Shown here one piece after another: positions 23,608 through 35,176 of a stretch of DNA of 64,000 nt. The notes beneath the pieces are model-generated. The model saw nothing but the letters and a program-made list of their open reading frames with translations. It searched no databases and had not been told where the DNA came from. The translations under genes were made by a program, and so were the position numbers. The stretch comes from Calliphora vicina (lineage: Eukaryota > Arthropoda > Insecta > Diptera > Calliphoridae), in assembly GCF_958450345.1 (NCBI RefSeq), contig NC_088781.1:25459857-25523856 (forward strand), written 5' to 3'. Position 1 is the stretch's first letter. Each line of letters begins with the position of its first letter.

Positions 23608-24972
23608 TGGGGAGGTTTTTAAATAGCAACCTAAGTTGGATTATAGTTGGTATATTGATGTAGACAATGGAGTCAATGGAAAGTATATTTCAATTGACTC
23701 CGCTATATATAGCGGTGAATTTTGGGACACCCTATACAAACTACTTTATTTATGTAAATTTCCTTAAAACCACAATATAATTTCGCTTTTAAATTTAATT
23801 TTTTTTATATAAAATTCACAATGATTCATTTTCAAATAATTCTTCCAACAATCTAAAACAACTTCTTTCTTATTCTAAAACCACTTATCCGTTTTTATAT
23901 CCGCTAATTTAATATAAAAAAGAGTATTTAAATATATAATAAAATTTGCAAAACAAATTAGAACATGACTGCATATAAAATTATATTGTAGCATACAAAC
24001 AAAAATCTGCTTAATTAATTTAATTTAATTATATTTTTTTTTGTTTTAAGCTACATAAATATAATATATATCCGTTGAAAAGAATTTCAAATCTTTTTTG
24101 AATTAATTTACACTTACATTTATATTACAAAGTAAACAATTTTCTAATAAAACATATCTATCGACACCTGTTCTAATTGCTGGGAATTAAGTTGTTTGCT
24201 CGTAAATACAAGAAGTTTAGGTAATTGTCTACAATAAACAAAAACCACTAGACGGACCAGTTTGTTTTAATTTAATAATAAAAAAGTAAAACAGAAACCA
24301 GATCTAGTTTAATTAATAATACATTTTAAGAGACTGATATTAAAATAATCTGAATTTTTAAAAACAATATTTGAAATACTTAATTTTGTTTTTGGTGGAG
24401 AACTTGTCTAATAACGAATAACTGGGAATAAACAACAGTGAAATGTTTTAAAAAGGACTAACCTTAAAATTATCACTGAATAGTGAACAGAATTAGTTCA
24501 CAAATAACTAAAGATTTTGTTTATAACCTAGCAGTCGCTATTTGAGTCCCCCAGACTTCAGTTTATCAAACAAAAATAACTTAAATCATATATCTGATAC
24601 AACAACAAAATACATTGACTAACATGTATTTTGTTGTCAGAGTTAGGTTTTTGACCCAGCAGGAGTTAGGCTAGGACCCTTAACTAAATTGTATTTAGTA
24701 ACTCATACTCAAAGGTTTAATATCTGTTCTCTGTTACAATACAACCGCATTTTTTTGAGAATTTATTTTAAATTAAAAAAATTCTGAGTATGTTTATTAA
24801 TTTTATCCTTGATGTGTCCCGGCTTATAATTCCAATATTTGTGTGATTTATTGTTAGTTGGAAGTTATTTATTATTTGTCAATTATTATTTATTTATTCA
24901 CAAGTGAATGAACTTTATTAGATGTTTTAGCACTTTAAATTCACCTCACATATCAATCAATACATTTAAACA
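23608..24972. other. AT-rich non-coding stretch
   Basis: No gene seen. A 13-bp perfect stem (CAACAAAATACAT / ATGTATTTTGTTG, about 24603-24637) with a short loop lies inside an otherwise featureless sequence. Confidence 0.45.
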
Positions 24973-24974
24973 TA

Positions 24975-25002
24975 CACATCTGCTCAAAATAATAGATACA
25001 CC
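24975..25002 (+). repeat. left terminal inverted repeat of the Tc1-like element
   Basis: 28 bases identical to the reverse complement of 26602-26629. Outside it is the TA target duplicate. Confidence 0.95.
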
Positions 25003-25329
25003 TAATTGGAAAAAATTTAAATGGCGGTAACATTGAAAATTTCCTCGCAAGCGTTAAGAATACATCATATTATTAAAATTTCTATCTGGCAATGTCATGT
25101 CAGTCAAAAATCTGGCAACTATTTGCTTTCATGTTGATTTTTAAAAATGAATTTATTTGAATTACAAAAAATTATTTGCTCATAAAAATAGATACACATC
25201 AGTAATTTGTAATTTGTTTATATACAATTTTTTTTTTTGTGCAATTTTTTGTTCCTATTTACGTGAAACAGTAAGTATAATTTAAATTTTAGCAACAATT
25301 TTATAAAAAATAGGACTCTTTTGAAGAAA

Positions 25330-26333
25330 ATGGGACGAAATCATCATTGTACCGAAGATGAGAAAAAAATTGTTCAAACGATGAGAAATCAAGGAAAATC
25401 ATTACGGGAAATAGCAAAGAGCATAGGAAGATCTTTACATTTTGTCCAAAATGCTTTATCTAAAAAACAAAAAAGAGAAACTCGCGGTAGACCAAAGAAA
25501 ACCAGTCCAGAAACAGATAGGCGGATCGTCCTTATGGTTAAAAAAGACCCTTTCATATCATCGAAAGCTATTTCTGCGGAGCTATGTAACGAAATCAGTC
25601 CACAAACAGTTCGTCGTCGTCTTTTACAAGCTAAATTGCCGGGAAGAATTGCCAGAAAAGTGCCACTAATGCGCCAAAAAAATATCAAGACAAGATTAGT
25701 ATTTGCTAAAGAGCACTTACAATGGTCCGGGTGTGAAGGCGAAAAAAATGGAGAAATATTTTATGGAGCGACGAAACAAAAATAAATTTGTTTGGAAACG
25801 ACTGCCAAAGAAATGTACGCCGACCAAAAGGAAAAGAATTCCACGTTAAATTTACAAAAAAGACGGTAAAACATGGCGGGGGAAACATAATGGTTTGGGG
25901 TTGCTTTTCATGGAATGGTGTTGGTCCGATATTCCGAATAGAAGATACCATGAATGCTAGTGGGTATAGAGACATATTGGAAAACGTAATGCTTCCATAT
26001 GCATCGGAAAATATGCCATTAATATGGACATTCCAGCAGGACAACGACCCAAAACATAGTTCAAGATTAGTTAAAAACTGGTTCTTGGAGAATAACGTAC
26101 CTGTTTTAAGCTGGCCCAGCCAATCCCCTGATTTAAACCCAATAGAAAACTTGTGGAGTGAATTAAAGATAAGGCTTTCGAAGGATCTTTTCAAAAATAA
26201 AGACGATTTATGGGAGAAAACGCAAAAAATATGGTACGAGATTCCATTGGAGAAGTGTCAGAACTTGATATCCAGTATGCCCAGAAGAGTGGAGAAAGTT
26301 TTACAAAACAAAGGTGGATATACTGGATACTAG
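25330..26333 (+). pseudogene. Tc1-family DD34E transposase, one frameshift
   Basis: Cut-and-paste transposase. The first frame from the ATG at 25330 holds an N-terminal helix-turn-helix (MRNQGKSLREIAKSIGRS), a GRPKK basic motif, and a second HTH (SSKAISAELCNEISPQTVRR). The second frame, read from before 25788 to the stop at 26331, holds the catalytic core: first Asp in ILWSDETK, second in QQDNDPKHSS, Glu in DLNPIENLW. Exactly 34 residues separate the second and third catalytic residues (DD34E). The two frames join at a run of seven A (25742-25748), where eight would restore the frame. The single lost A is therefore the only visible lesion. Repaired length would be 334 residues, normal for Tc1. 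A sequencing error in the homopolymer is possible. Confidence 0.92.
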
Positions 26334-26601
26334 CTTTACTTTAATAATAAACTAATTTTTTTAAGATAAAATTTATTAGCTTTTGTTTAATAAGAATTTT
26401 TAAAAATGTATCTATTATTATGAGCACCAAATTTTTCGAAATTTAAGAAATTTAATTTACTTTATAATATTTATTATTAATTATGAAATATTTTGTTTTT
26501 GTTTTTTACTCTCCTTTTAACTATAAATAAAAATCGACTGAATTATTTTTATAATTTTACAATATACCATTATTTTTTTTCGTTTTTAAAAAATAAATTT
26601 T

Positions 26602-26629
26602 GGTGTATCTATTATTTTGAGCAGATGTG
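26602..26629 (-). repeat. right terminal inverted repeat of the Tc1-like element
   Basis: Perfect reverse complement of 24975-25002, followed by the TA duplicate at 26630-26631. Confidence 0.95.
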
Positions 26630-26631
26630 TA

Positions 26632-27240
26632 TGTATGCATAATTAATATAGAAAAAAACATAATATTTTTATTGCGTTATGAGTCTGTATTGTCTGTATA
26701 TGACAAATCACACAAAACGCAACAAATTTTTTTTTTAAATAAAATAAATATTTAACGTATTCCAACTAAATCAATTATAGACGAAAACAAAAACTTGTGC
26801 GTAGCAAAACATCTAAACAAAAGAAACTTAATTGTAGACGAGGTTAAATGGAAACTTTTTGTAGCTGTTGTTATTAAAAATTCAATTTTTAATGCGTTTT
26901 AAAATACATACAGCCTGTTGAAATTTACGCATTTTGCATATTAATTTACAAAAAATGGTGCATTCAACTTCCCAAAAGTGAAACAAATTGATTTGTAAAC
27001 ACAAAAGTGTTTTTACACAAATGTTTGCTATGTAAATGTAATTATAAATTTGAAAAAAAAAACAAATAAAAATTTATAAAACTATAGATTTACTTACCAT
27101 AAAATTCAAGTAGCTTTATTAACAAATAGGTCTTTTAATAATTAAACTTTTTGTAAAAGTTTTCCATTGATTTACAAGTCTGTAAGGTTGTAAAATAATT
27201 AAAAATAGTAGCAGAGTTCAGTATTAACAGCAAACAGTAT
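26632..27240. other. AT-rich non-coding stretch
   Basis: Nothing recognised apart from A-rich runs. It lies between the Tc1-like element and a transposase relic. Confidence 0.45.
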
Positions 27241-27244
27241 TGCA

Positions 27245-27790
27245 GCAGTGCAAAAGCTATAAAATGTGGCATTTCCAATGTTACCAAACCATTTGGCCTA
27301 CAAACTTAATCCCGATGTTGCGATGTTTTACCAATTCTCAAAATGTCAATTTTATCCAAAACCTTTTTTACATTTTTTATCAAAACGTGATAAATCTCTT
27401 GTGAATAGTGCCAGCCACATCATCATAAGTTGTCGTTCGCGAAACTGTTATATATTTTCAATATCCAGTAAGGAAATTGGTTATATTATAATCGATCTCA
27501 TGGCATTTATTATAGAATCTAAAAGTTTATTTTTTATTCAATCATAAAGAACACAAGATAGGTTTATGAAAGGAATAGCACATTGGGTAAATGGTATTTT
27601 CTTTAAATTTTCCCTAAAGATTTTGCATAAATGTGGCTGTGAAATCCGTTGAGTTTTCTCTTTCAATGCAAGGGCAGTTGTAGGTCTGTAGGTCGCATGC
27701 AGTAACTAAACCGTTTCACGGTCTGTATGTGACAACATCTTGTTGAAAGCACATGTCGTATAACATTAATATTAATATGGTTACGATTTT
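27245..27790 (-). pseudogene. relic of mariner-like transposase lineage 2
   Basis: On the minus strand the segment near 27770-27700 reads DMCFQQDVVTYRP, matching the DMWFQQDGATCHT motif around the second catalytic Asp. The downstream flank (27535-27650, TTCAATCATAAAGAACACAA) is alignable to 21745-21900, the flank of the other relic of this lineage. No frame survives over more than a few dozen codons, and the + strand frame at 27266-27547 is incidental. Confidence 0.5.
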
Positions 27791-28232
27791 ACCTTTTAAA
27801 AAAGATGGTTTATTTCCTTTAAATAAACCGGATACTTTTGATTGCAAATAAAAGCAGTTTAGTAATTTAAAATTGTAACTACTCTTTACTTATTCAAATG
27901 TACACACAATAGTAACTGGTAATGCAGTTGATTTTAATTCTAACAGTGCCTATTATCAACTAGCTAACGACTGCAACCGCTGCCACTATTTATAGACAGC
28001 GCCATCTTCCTCCCAGCAGCTTCATGAAAGTTCTATTACTACAATGATCAACTCAAAGCTTTTATTCAATGTTGTATGTTCCACAGTTAATCGGCCGGAA
28101 AACAACATTGTCCAAAATTAGAAGTCTCCAGAAATAGAAATGTTGAGAAACATGAGGCAACTTGAAACCAGACGTTAGAAACAAATATATTTGAATTAAA
28201 ATACAATTTCCTAACAATATAAGACAATTTAG

Positions 28233-28590
28233 GCCGAGAATCCGAAACAAACAGTGGCACGGAGCGAATACATTGGTTTTTCGACAATCCAATGTCGGTT
28301 CTCTCAAACCCAATTGCAGCAACTTTGACGATAAATAAAGCCATCAGACGGAAATGTGCTTTATCTAGGATGGATTTAGGTTGAAACTGAAGACGCCAAA
28401 TTTTCATTATTTTTTAAATCTTCAACAATGATATCGAACTTCAACAATGAATCATTGCTTGACCAATCTAATTTTGAAAGAAGTTTGAACAAATGATGCT
28501 TCCCGCCCAAAATCCGCACCAAACAGTGACAGGTTGTGGAAGCATTTGTTTTTCGACAATCACATGTGGGTTATCTGAACCAATTAAAAC
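28233..28590. repeat. direct duplication of an ~85-bp segment
   Basis: 28233-28318 and 28503-28590 are diverged direct copies. Shared phrases are AATCCG(A/C)...AAACAGTG, GGTTTTTCGACAATC / TGTTTTTCGACAATC, and ATGT(C/G)GGTT followed by an AACCCAATT / AACCAATT block. Parent family unknown. Confidence 0.45.
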
Positions 28591-28599
28591 TAGATCTTC

Positions 28600-30546
28600 T
28601 CTCGTACTGTCAGCTGTCAAACTATTTTTTGTTTGTTTGTTTGTTTATTTATTATTGGCGACACTTTATTAAATAAATTCATAATGTTCTCCTTGTGGAA
28701 ATAATATTGTTACTATTTCGTTAATATTACTTTAAAAAGAAAAATTCTGCTACAAATTCAACTTGCTGGTTTTAAATGAATGGGGAAGCTTTAAATTAAT
28801 GTTATTAAACTGTATTATTTAATAACTCCAAAACTATATATTTTTGCACATAATTTAATGATTAATTATCTTTATTGTTAATAGATCTCTAATGGGATTA
28901 AATAAACATTAAATTGAAAAAAAACAAACTACATACATATAATTTGTTTTAAATATGGAAAAAAGTTAATAAAAACATTTATTATGAACATTTAATGAGT
29001 GTTAAAAAACTTCCTAAAAATCAAAAAAACAAATTATCGTTGATACTGTTTGTTTTTTATATAAATCAATTTTTTTCCTATAAATTAAACACATAAAACA
29101 CAAGGTTGAGCAAAGAAACAACTGAAATGATCACATTTGAAGACAGCATAATAACACCCAAGATGAGATGTTTAAAAGCAAAAATGTGTTAAAATTGAGA
29201 TTGAATAAATAAAAGTAAAGACTATAATTTTAATAATTAATTGATTTATATAATGGCAACAAATCATATAAAAGCAGCAAAATTGTTAATGACAAAGAGT
29301 TAAAGAGTTCTCTGTTGATCGTGGACTTTTTCTTAGTAATAAAAGATCTTACAAAAGGCTTTCTTTAGTGATCTTTAAAAGTAGATTTCATTGTGTTTTG
29401 CATTAATATATCCCCAATTTATTGTTTAACTACATTAAACATGAAGATCGTTCTTTTTATCTAAATAATGCATTTATATCAAGAAAAACAATAGCTGCAA
29501 AGTTGTTGAAAATTTGAAAAGAAACAGGTGTATTGGGGAAAACAAAAGACTTGAAAGACAACAAATTTATTGTTTTTAAACATTTTTGAAATAATTGTTT
29601 GAATGCAAATAAAGTCTTAAACTATCGTTTTGTTAAATAAAATAGCATAAATCATGCAATACAAAACGAAAATTTGAAGTGGAACATTTTGTGCAAAAAT
29701 TTTACAAAAAGAAGAAAGTGTTTTTTTTTTTTTTGTTTAAAAATGCACATATTTTAAAATGGAAAGCGAAAGGTTTTATAAATTAAGTCACTACAAAATT
29801 ATAGATTTTAAAAACGTTTACTTAAGCAATTAAGTCAAAATTTAATGAGAGTTCTATGACAGCTACGAAACAAATACATCCTGCAAAAATGAAATTCGAC
29901 AGACCCTATCTTTTGGTCTTAATCGTATCAATGAATCCACAGATAAAGGTTACATTCGCTGAGGTTTTTTTTTATTGATTAAACCTTTATTTTATAGATT
30001 CAACATTGAACTATCTTAAAATACATTATAAATTTGTTAACGAAATCTTTTAATTACTTCTATTGTACTTCCAACAAGACTAACCCAAATTCATATTTAA
30101 TCACACTGGGTTTTAATTAACAAACAAAATGTTTCTTAACGAAACACAACCCAAAAAAAAACCTATGATTTAAGCAACAGGCTAGTTAAATAACAAAAGA
30201 CACCACCAACTAACAAATTCATTTCAAAACCCAGAGATATAAAAATTTTGGAAACTTTATCTCACAAAACATCATTCAAAACAAAAGACTTAAAGCCATT
30301 AAATTCAGTTAATATTAAATAAATAAAAAATAAAGAAATTAACTAATTTAAATGATTAAAATCAAACAAATAAACTCAAGTTCTTTTAAACAAAGGATTT
30401 ATTGACAGCAATTTAAACTTTATTTTGAAAATAATTGTTAATTTTTTAAACCAAAACTAACTAAACAATTAAAATAAATTTATTTTTAACTATTTATTTT
30501 GTTTCATTTACTAATACTTTTGTTCTTTTTTTTAATTTATTTTTAG
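28600..30546. other. end of the long upstream Btk29A intron
   Basis: AT-rich with no exon recognised. It ends in a T-rich tract and TTTTTAG at 30540-30546, the acceptor of the first shared Btk29A exon. Confidence 0.6.
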
Positions 30547-30683
30547 GCACTGGCAGTTCACCCGCCCAGATTTCACAGCGCAGCATTAGTCCAAATAATT
30601 CCACCTCAACAAGTCAATTTAGTTTGCATCATAATAGTTCTGGCAGTTTAGGTAGTTCGACGCCTACATCACTGCACCCACAG
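30547..30683 (+). CDS. Btk29A: Btk29A exon: Ser/Asn-rich linker, first shared exon in window
   Basis: First recognised exon of the Tec/Btk-family tyrosine kinase, which in Drosophila acts in germline ring-canal growth, epidermal closure and adult survival. It starts in phase with two bases of a split codon after TTTTTAG, then reads TGSSPAQISQRSISPNNSTS onward to SLHPQ and ends before GTAATT. The composition (Ser, Asn, Thr, Gln) is that of the low-complexity linker before SH3. The phrases SSPAQ, RSISPN and HNSSGSL recall the Drosophila protein. The Gly-rich tract I remember from Drosophila after GSLG is absent. The PH domain and Btk zinc motif must lie upstream of the window. Confidence 0.93.
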
Positions 30684-30760
30684 GTAATTATTATTATTAA
30701 CACTCAATATTATTAATTATTGTCAAAATTTTACTTTAACAAAATATTTTTCTTATTTAG

Positions 30761-30877
30761 TCATCGGTTTCCACATTCAAACAGTCACCAAATTTATTAA
30801 ACGGTAACGGTTCATTATTGGATAACACAATGCCAGGTGGTATACCAACTCCAGGAACACCAAATTCAAAAGCTAAG
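30761..30877 (+). CDS. Btk29A: Btk29A exon: linker, Pro-rich
   Basis: 39 codons in phase 0 between TTATTTAG and GTAGGT: SSVSTFKQSPNLLNGNG, then a GGIPTPGTPNSKAK tail. The IPTPGTPNSKAK run is the proline-rich stretch directly before SH3 in fly Btk29A and may serve as an SH3 ligand. Intron before it: 77 bp. Confidence 0.95.
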
Positions 30878-30946
30878 GTAGGTTTTCATTAAAATTGTTT
30901 ATATTTGTGTAAAAAGTATAAAGTATTAAATTTTGTTTCTTTTTAG

Positions 30947-31027
30947 GACAATTCACACTTTGTTAAACTTGTCGTAGCTTTATATCCCTTCAAAGCCATT
31001 GAGGGAGGGGATTTGTCTTTGGAAAAG
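30947..31027 (+). CDS. Btk29A: Btk29A exon: first half of SH3
   Basis: 27 codons, phase 0: DNSHFVKLVVALYPFKAIEG followed by GDLSLEK. It contains the ALYPF motif of SH3 domains, whose aromatic residues help form the polyproline-binding surface, and the start of the RT loop. The donor is GTAAGT. The SH3 domain is split by a 2.2-kb intron (31028-33228) full of dispersed repeats. Confidence 0.97.
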
Positions 31028-31179
31028 GTAAGTTTTTTTAATTAGAAATAATTCTATGGCAATATTTTAGATCATCTTAAAAAGTCTAGGCTTTGAAATT
31101 TAATTTTTAACAAATTTACTCAATTTATTTTGATATATTAGAAGTGACAAACATTTTCTTATACTCTCAACCAAAGGTT

Positions 31180-32090
31180 CGAAATAATTAATTTCGAATT
31201 CAATTTCCAAAACAAAGGTTTGAAAGGTTCTTAATTCCATTTTCGAAATCAAAATAAATTTGATATCTTAAACTTACCGTTAATGCATTCACTATGAATT
31301 AATCCATTGGCTTAATTCCATTGTACTTCAAATGTATTGAATTCATTACTTTGAGAAAATCATTCTTTATAGAATTAATTCCTTATTAAATCATTAAAAT
31401 TTTCTTGAACTTAAACCCATTAAAAAATAGCTTATAAAATGTATTGAATAATTCAGTTTTCTCAATACATTTTGTAAATGATTAAAAGCAAAACATAATT
31501 AACAAAAATTTAATCATTCGAAGATTGAATGAATTTTGTTATGAATTAATTTAACAATGAATGAATTCTATTCAAATAAAATACTGAATGAATAAATAAT
31601 TTTGTATGTTCGGAAAGGTAATATGCAATGAATTGCTGAAATTTTAAATTCTGAATTATGATTTTTGAGAATTAAGCTTAAATCGAGTTAATTTATTCGA
31701 AGCTCAGCTCCAAAATCAAATAAAATATATATTCTCTCTCTATTACATTGCAATAAAGCATTCACCAGGAATTAATTCATTGTCTTAATTCCTTGGTTCT
31801 TCAAACGTATTAAATTCATTCCATTGAGAATTCATTATTTACAGAATTAGTTCCTATTTCTGTAATTCAAATCTATTACAAAATTACTTAATACAATTTG
31901 TTGAATAATTCAATTGTTTTTAAATGCAAATCTTTAACAATTTGGATTAGATTTTTATTAAAAAAAACCGAGTGATTCAAACGTTGAAAAAATTCCATTA
32001 AATTGATTCAACACAAATAACCGACTTTGAATGAAGCTAAAGAATTAGTTTTTGAGAATTAACTGCTGCCAATTTGTAATTTTGAGTAAA
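31180..32090. repeat. two AT-rich dispersed repeat copies in the SH3 intron
   Basis: Two diverged direct copies (31180-31700 and 31740-32090) of the AATT-rich family also present at 6960-7450. Shared marks are GAATTAATTCATTG-type starts, TATTAAATTCATT or TATTGAATTCATT, and GAATGAATTTTGTTATGAA or its remnants. Both are intronic, within Btk29A. Confidence 0.5.
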
Positions 32091-32639
32091 TTAAATTAAA
32101 TAATTAAAATTTAAATAATTAAATCGACGATCTGCTTTCAACATATTTTTCTAACACCTTAATAAGGATTTCTTACTCTAATTCACGAATTACTGAGACC
32201 ATATTGCTCTTAAGAGTCTAGATCATTTCTGGATTGTCTTTCTTTCTTTAACGACAATCTGTAAAATAGTCTAATCGTGATACTGACACTTCTCATACAA
32301 ATATATTAATTGGACGTATATCGTTACGGAAAATCATAATCAGAAAATGAGAAAATAGGGCTAAAGGGATCAAATGGTAGCTTTAAGCTGACATCAACAT
32401 GATTTTTCAATTTAGCTTGAATAAATTTTTAACCTAATTTTCCAAGACTTCATTAAAGATTTCCGGTTCTAAATCACGAATATCTGGAACCATATTCCTC
32501 TTAAAAATCTAGACCATTTCGAGATAATTCGTTATTTTAAGAGATTAATGAAAGCAAATACCATCCTAGTTAATATAATATTGGGAAAATTTTAAACTTT
32601 TGCTTTTAATTTACAAATTAGGCTAAAACAAAATATCAT

Positions 32640-33090
32640 TAGGTCTGTTCATTTACTTTCCCAGTAAATACTTGCAACGAGAGAATAAATTTACAAAATT
32701 ACTCTCTTAAATTCTCAAAAATAGTAATAAGTAAATGAACGCTTTTCCAGTAACAATTTTTTTATACACACAATTTCCTTATTTTGTTACTTTTAAAATG
32801 AATAAATACTCACATTTTCTTCAATTTTATTGAAAATTCTTTTGTTTTGACATTTTTTCACCACAAAAATAAAATTTTAAATGAATAAACAATAACGCAA
32901 AACATATGAAATATAAGCTGCTAACTATTACGAGTTCAAAATAGAACTTGTAATAGTTTGCAACGAGAGAACACTCTTTAAAATTTATGCGCTCTTGATT
33001 TTTTCTCTACTTGCGAGTTTTTGAGTTAATGAACGCTTTTCCAGTAACAATTGTTACTAACTAGTAACAACTTTTAGTTATTGAACATAG
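32640..33090. mobile_element. ~450-bp MITE-like repeat with CCAGTAA motifs, intronic
   Basis: It starts ATTAGGTCTGTTCATTTACT and carries several CCAGTAA/TTTCCAGTAACA phrases and TGCAACGAGAGAA twice. It ends near TTATTGAACATAGCTA. The layout parallels 45808-46249, whose ends are TTAGGTGTGTTCGCGTACTT and its complement. It lies in the SH3 intron of Btk29A. Confidence 0.55.
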
Positions 33091-33228
33091 CTATTGTCTT
33101 AAAACTATTTGATTTTCAACTTAAGTTATGTTAATGTGTTGCCACAGAAATAGTTTAATTTTTACAAACTTTTATTTAACTTCCAATGTTTTATTTTAAA
33201 AACTAACTTTTCAATTTTCTTTTTTTAG

Positions 33229-33359
33229 AATGCCGAATATGAAGTAATTGATGATTCCCAAGAGCATTGGTGGAAAGTTAAAGATGCCATGGGTAATGTT
33301 GGTTACATACCCAGTAATTATGTTAAACCCAAAGCCTTATTGGGTTTAGAAAGATACGA
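33229..33359 (+). CDS. Btk29A: Btk29A exon: second half of SH3
   Basis: 43 codons plus two bases: NAEYEVIDDSQEHWWKVKDA, then MGNVGYIPSNYV, KPKALLGLERY and the first two bases of Glu. The WW pair, GYIP and NYV motifs complete the SH3 ligand groove. The acceptor is TTTTTTAG and the donor GTGAGT. The split Glu codon is completed by the A opening the next exon, which fixes the boundary one base before the apparent GAG-TGA stop. Confidence 0.97.
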
Positions 33360-33899
33360 GTGAGTATAGCAAACTTTTCTAACTTTTGAAAATAAAAAAT
33401 ATATTATAAATTCACAATAACTCAACAAATCATTAATAAAAAACGTTGATTGCCAAACTGATTAATATTCTTCAAAATAAAGTCAGAATTCTTATTAAGT
33501 TATAGTTACAGAAAATGTTAGAATTCTCAGAAAAAATCAAAATTTTCCACAACATTGTTCAATATAGATTTAAAGCATTTATACCCGTAATTTCAACAAA
33601 TAGATACCTACGCTGTAAAATACACAGTAGAAAAATGTATTTAAAAGGTAATTTGACATTTATTTCAAATCAATATCCACATTTCCAAATATTTTTACAC
33701 CATAAGTAACTAATCACTGAGAGATATTATCTATTTGTTGAAATAACGGACATAAATCCTGTAGTCTCAATAAATAACGTTAGAATATTAAATATTCTTA
33801 CAAATTATTCTATTTCAGTCTTCTGTATATAAAAGTTAACATTGTCTGAACTAATTTGCCTTTTTCATAAGGCGAAAAGGCAACATTGTTCAATGTAGA

Positions 33900-34480
33900 T
33901 TCAGTTTAGATTCAATTCTCTGTAGGTTTCATTATATATTTTTTTAATTTGTTTACTTAATGGAAAGTATTCAAAAGTGCAATTTAAGAGCAAAAATTTT
34001 GTAATGAAGACAATACCCCATTACCCTCAGATTTACAAGTAAATCTGTAGATTTCTTGTAAAAATCTATGTTGAAGGCATACAACACTGTAGTACCTTTC
34101 ATCACCAGCCATATTCGAATCCAATAACTAAAACACGAAGATATGGATCGTGATAATTCGTGGAACTTCATAACAAACAGGCATAACTCTGATGCTTCCA
34201 TTGGCTCGAAATGGTATTGTCCAGTCGTCACTCTTGTTCATCTTCTACCACTCCGAACCCATGTCACATTGGACAGCTATACTTCTCCTCACTACATGCC
34301 ACAGCAATCTCGCACAAATAGCTAATTTTACAGGCAACAGATAAAGAAAGCTTGTTGAAAACCGGCTCAATAGTCAATGGCGTCTTCTTAGTGTGACACA
34401 AAGTGGTGAAATTTTAAACAAAATTTCAAATGATTGTGCTTCTGGGATGACAACACTAGGGTCCCACCCGGGAACATATT
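33900..34480. other. GC-richer unassigned island in the SH3-SH2 intron
   Basis: This part of the 1.7-kb intron (33360-35047) is clearly less AT-rich than its surroundings. Short frames exist on both strands (34143-34325 plus, 33971-34231 minus), but neither shows a recognised domain. Part of the minus frame, continued in a neighbouring frame, looks protein-like, as in an old transposon relic. I cannot name it. Confidence 0.35.
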
Positions 34481-35047
34481 GTCAACTAATTAGATTAAAC
34501 CCACGATTAGGTTTCTTATTTATTAGCCAACTCTAAATCAAGTGAAGTTATGAACATACTCGTATCTGGCGGCGACAATAATAAAGATGGCATGAAAGAA
34601 CAAAGTTAGTTCAATATAAGATTTCTTTTTGACTTTTACTATTATTCAGTTTTTAATCATAAATTTCCTTAAGAGTTTAAACCAAGTTTATTTCTTTAAC
34701 TTGCCTTTGTTTGATGAGTTCGATTCAAATTATTTTCAAGTTTTAAACCTGAGTTATTGGTAGAGTTTGAACTAACCTTACTTTTGTTTACAACAAATTT
34801 GGAGTTTTATTTTTAAAATTATTTTAATGTAGAGCTGTAGTACTACTTGGGTATATCATGCTGATAATAATCCTTTATGTTTTTGTTAACTAGAGCTCTA
34901 AACAGAACAATTGCCAGAAAAGATTAGAACACATCAGCGTAGAACTAAATGATAAATAATTCTTATTTCGGAACTTGTTTAATTTGCTTGACTAATTGTA
35001 TTTAAAATAACTTTTTACTAATAATGTTTTTAATTTTTTGTTTACAG

Positions 35048-35176
35048 ATGGTACGTTGGTGATATGTCACGTCAACGGGCTGAATCCTTGCTAAAACAGG
35101 GTGATAAAGAAGGCTGTTTTGTGGTGCGTAAGTCATCGACAAAAGGTTTATATACACTATCGCTGCATACCAAAGT
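35048..35176 (+). CDS. Btk29A: Btk29A exon: first half of SH2
   Basis: Starts with the third base of the split Glu and reads WYVGDMSRQRAESLLKQG, then DKEGCFVVRKSS, TKGLYTLSLHTKV. The FVVRKSS strand carries the Arg that contacts phosphotyrosine (FLVRES position). It ends in GT with donor GTAAGT, and the next exon supplies T for valine. Confidence 0.97.

Larger units (their letters stand above)
24975..26629 (+). mobile_element. Tc1-like transposon, 1655 bp, nearly intact
   Basis: Ends at 24975 (CACATCTGCTCAAAATAATA...) and 26629 are perfect inverted repeats of 28 bp, flanked by the TA duplication expected for Tc1/mariner insertion (24973-24974 and 26630-26631). Degenerate second copies of the terminal motif lie inside, at about 25178-25198 and 26408-26426. 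This gives the inverted-repeat/direct-repeat layout, with repeats about 200 bp apart, known from several Tc1-like families. One transposase gene fills the centre and reads in + orientation. Perfect ends and a single coding lesion mark it as the youngest element in the window. Confidence 0.95.

Noticed and set aside
25389..25688. Minus-strand open frame of 99 codons
   Set aside because: Antisense shadow of the Tc1-like transposase coding strand, as is the frame at 25706-26194.
33361..33363. Apparent stop TGA right after the SH3 exon, suggesting a truncated protein
   Set aside because: The exon ends one base earlier at a GTGAGT donor; splicing to 35048 restores Glu-Trp and the SH2 frame.
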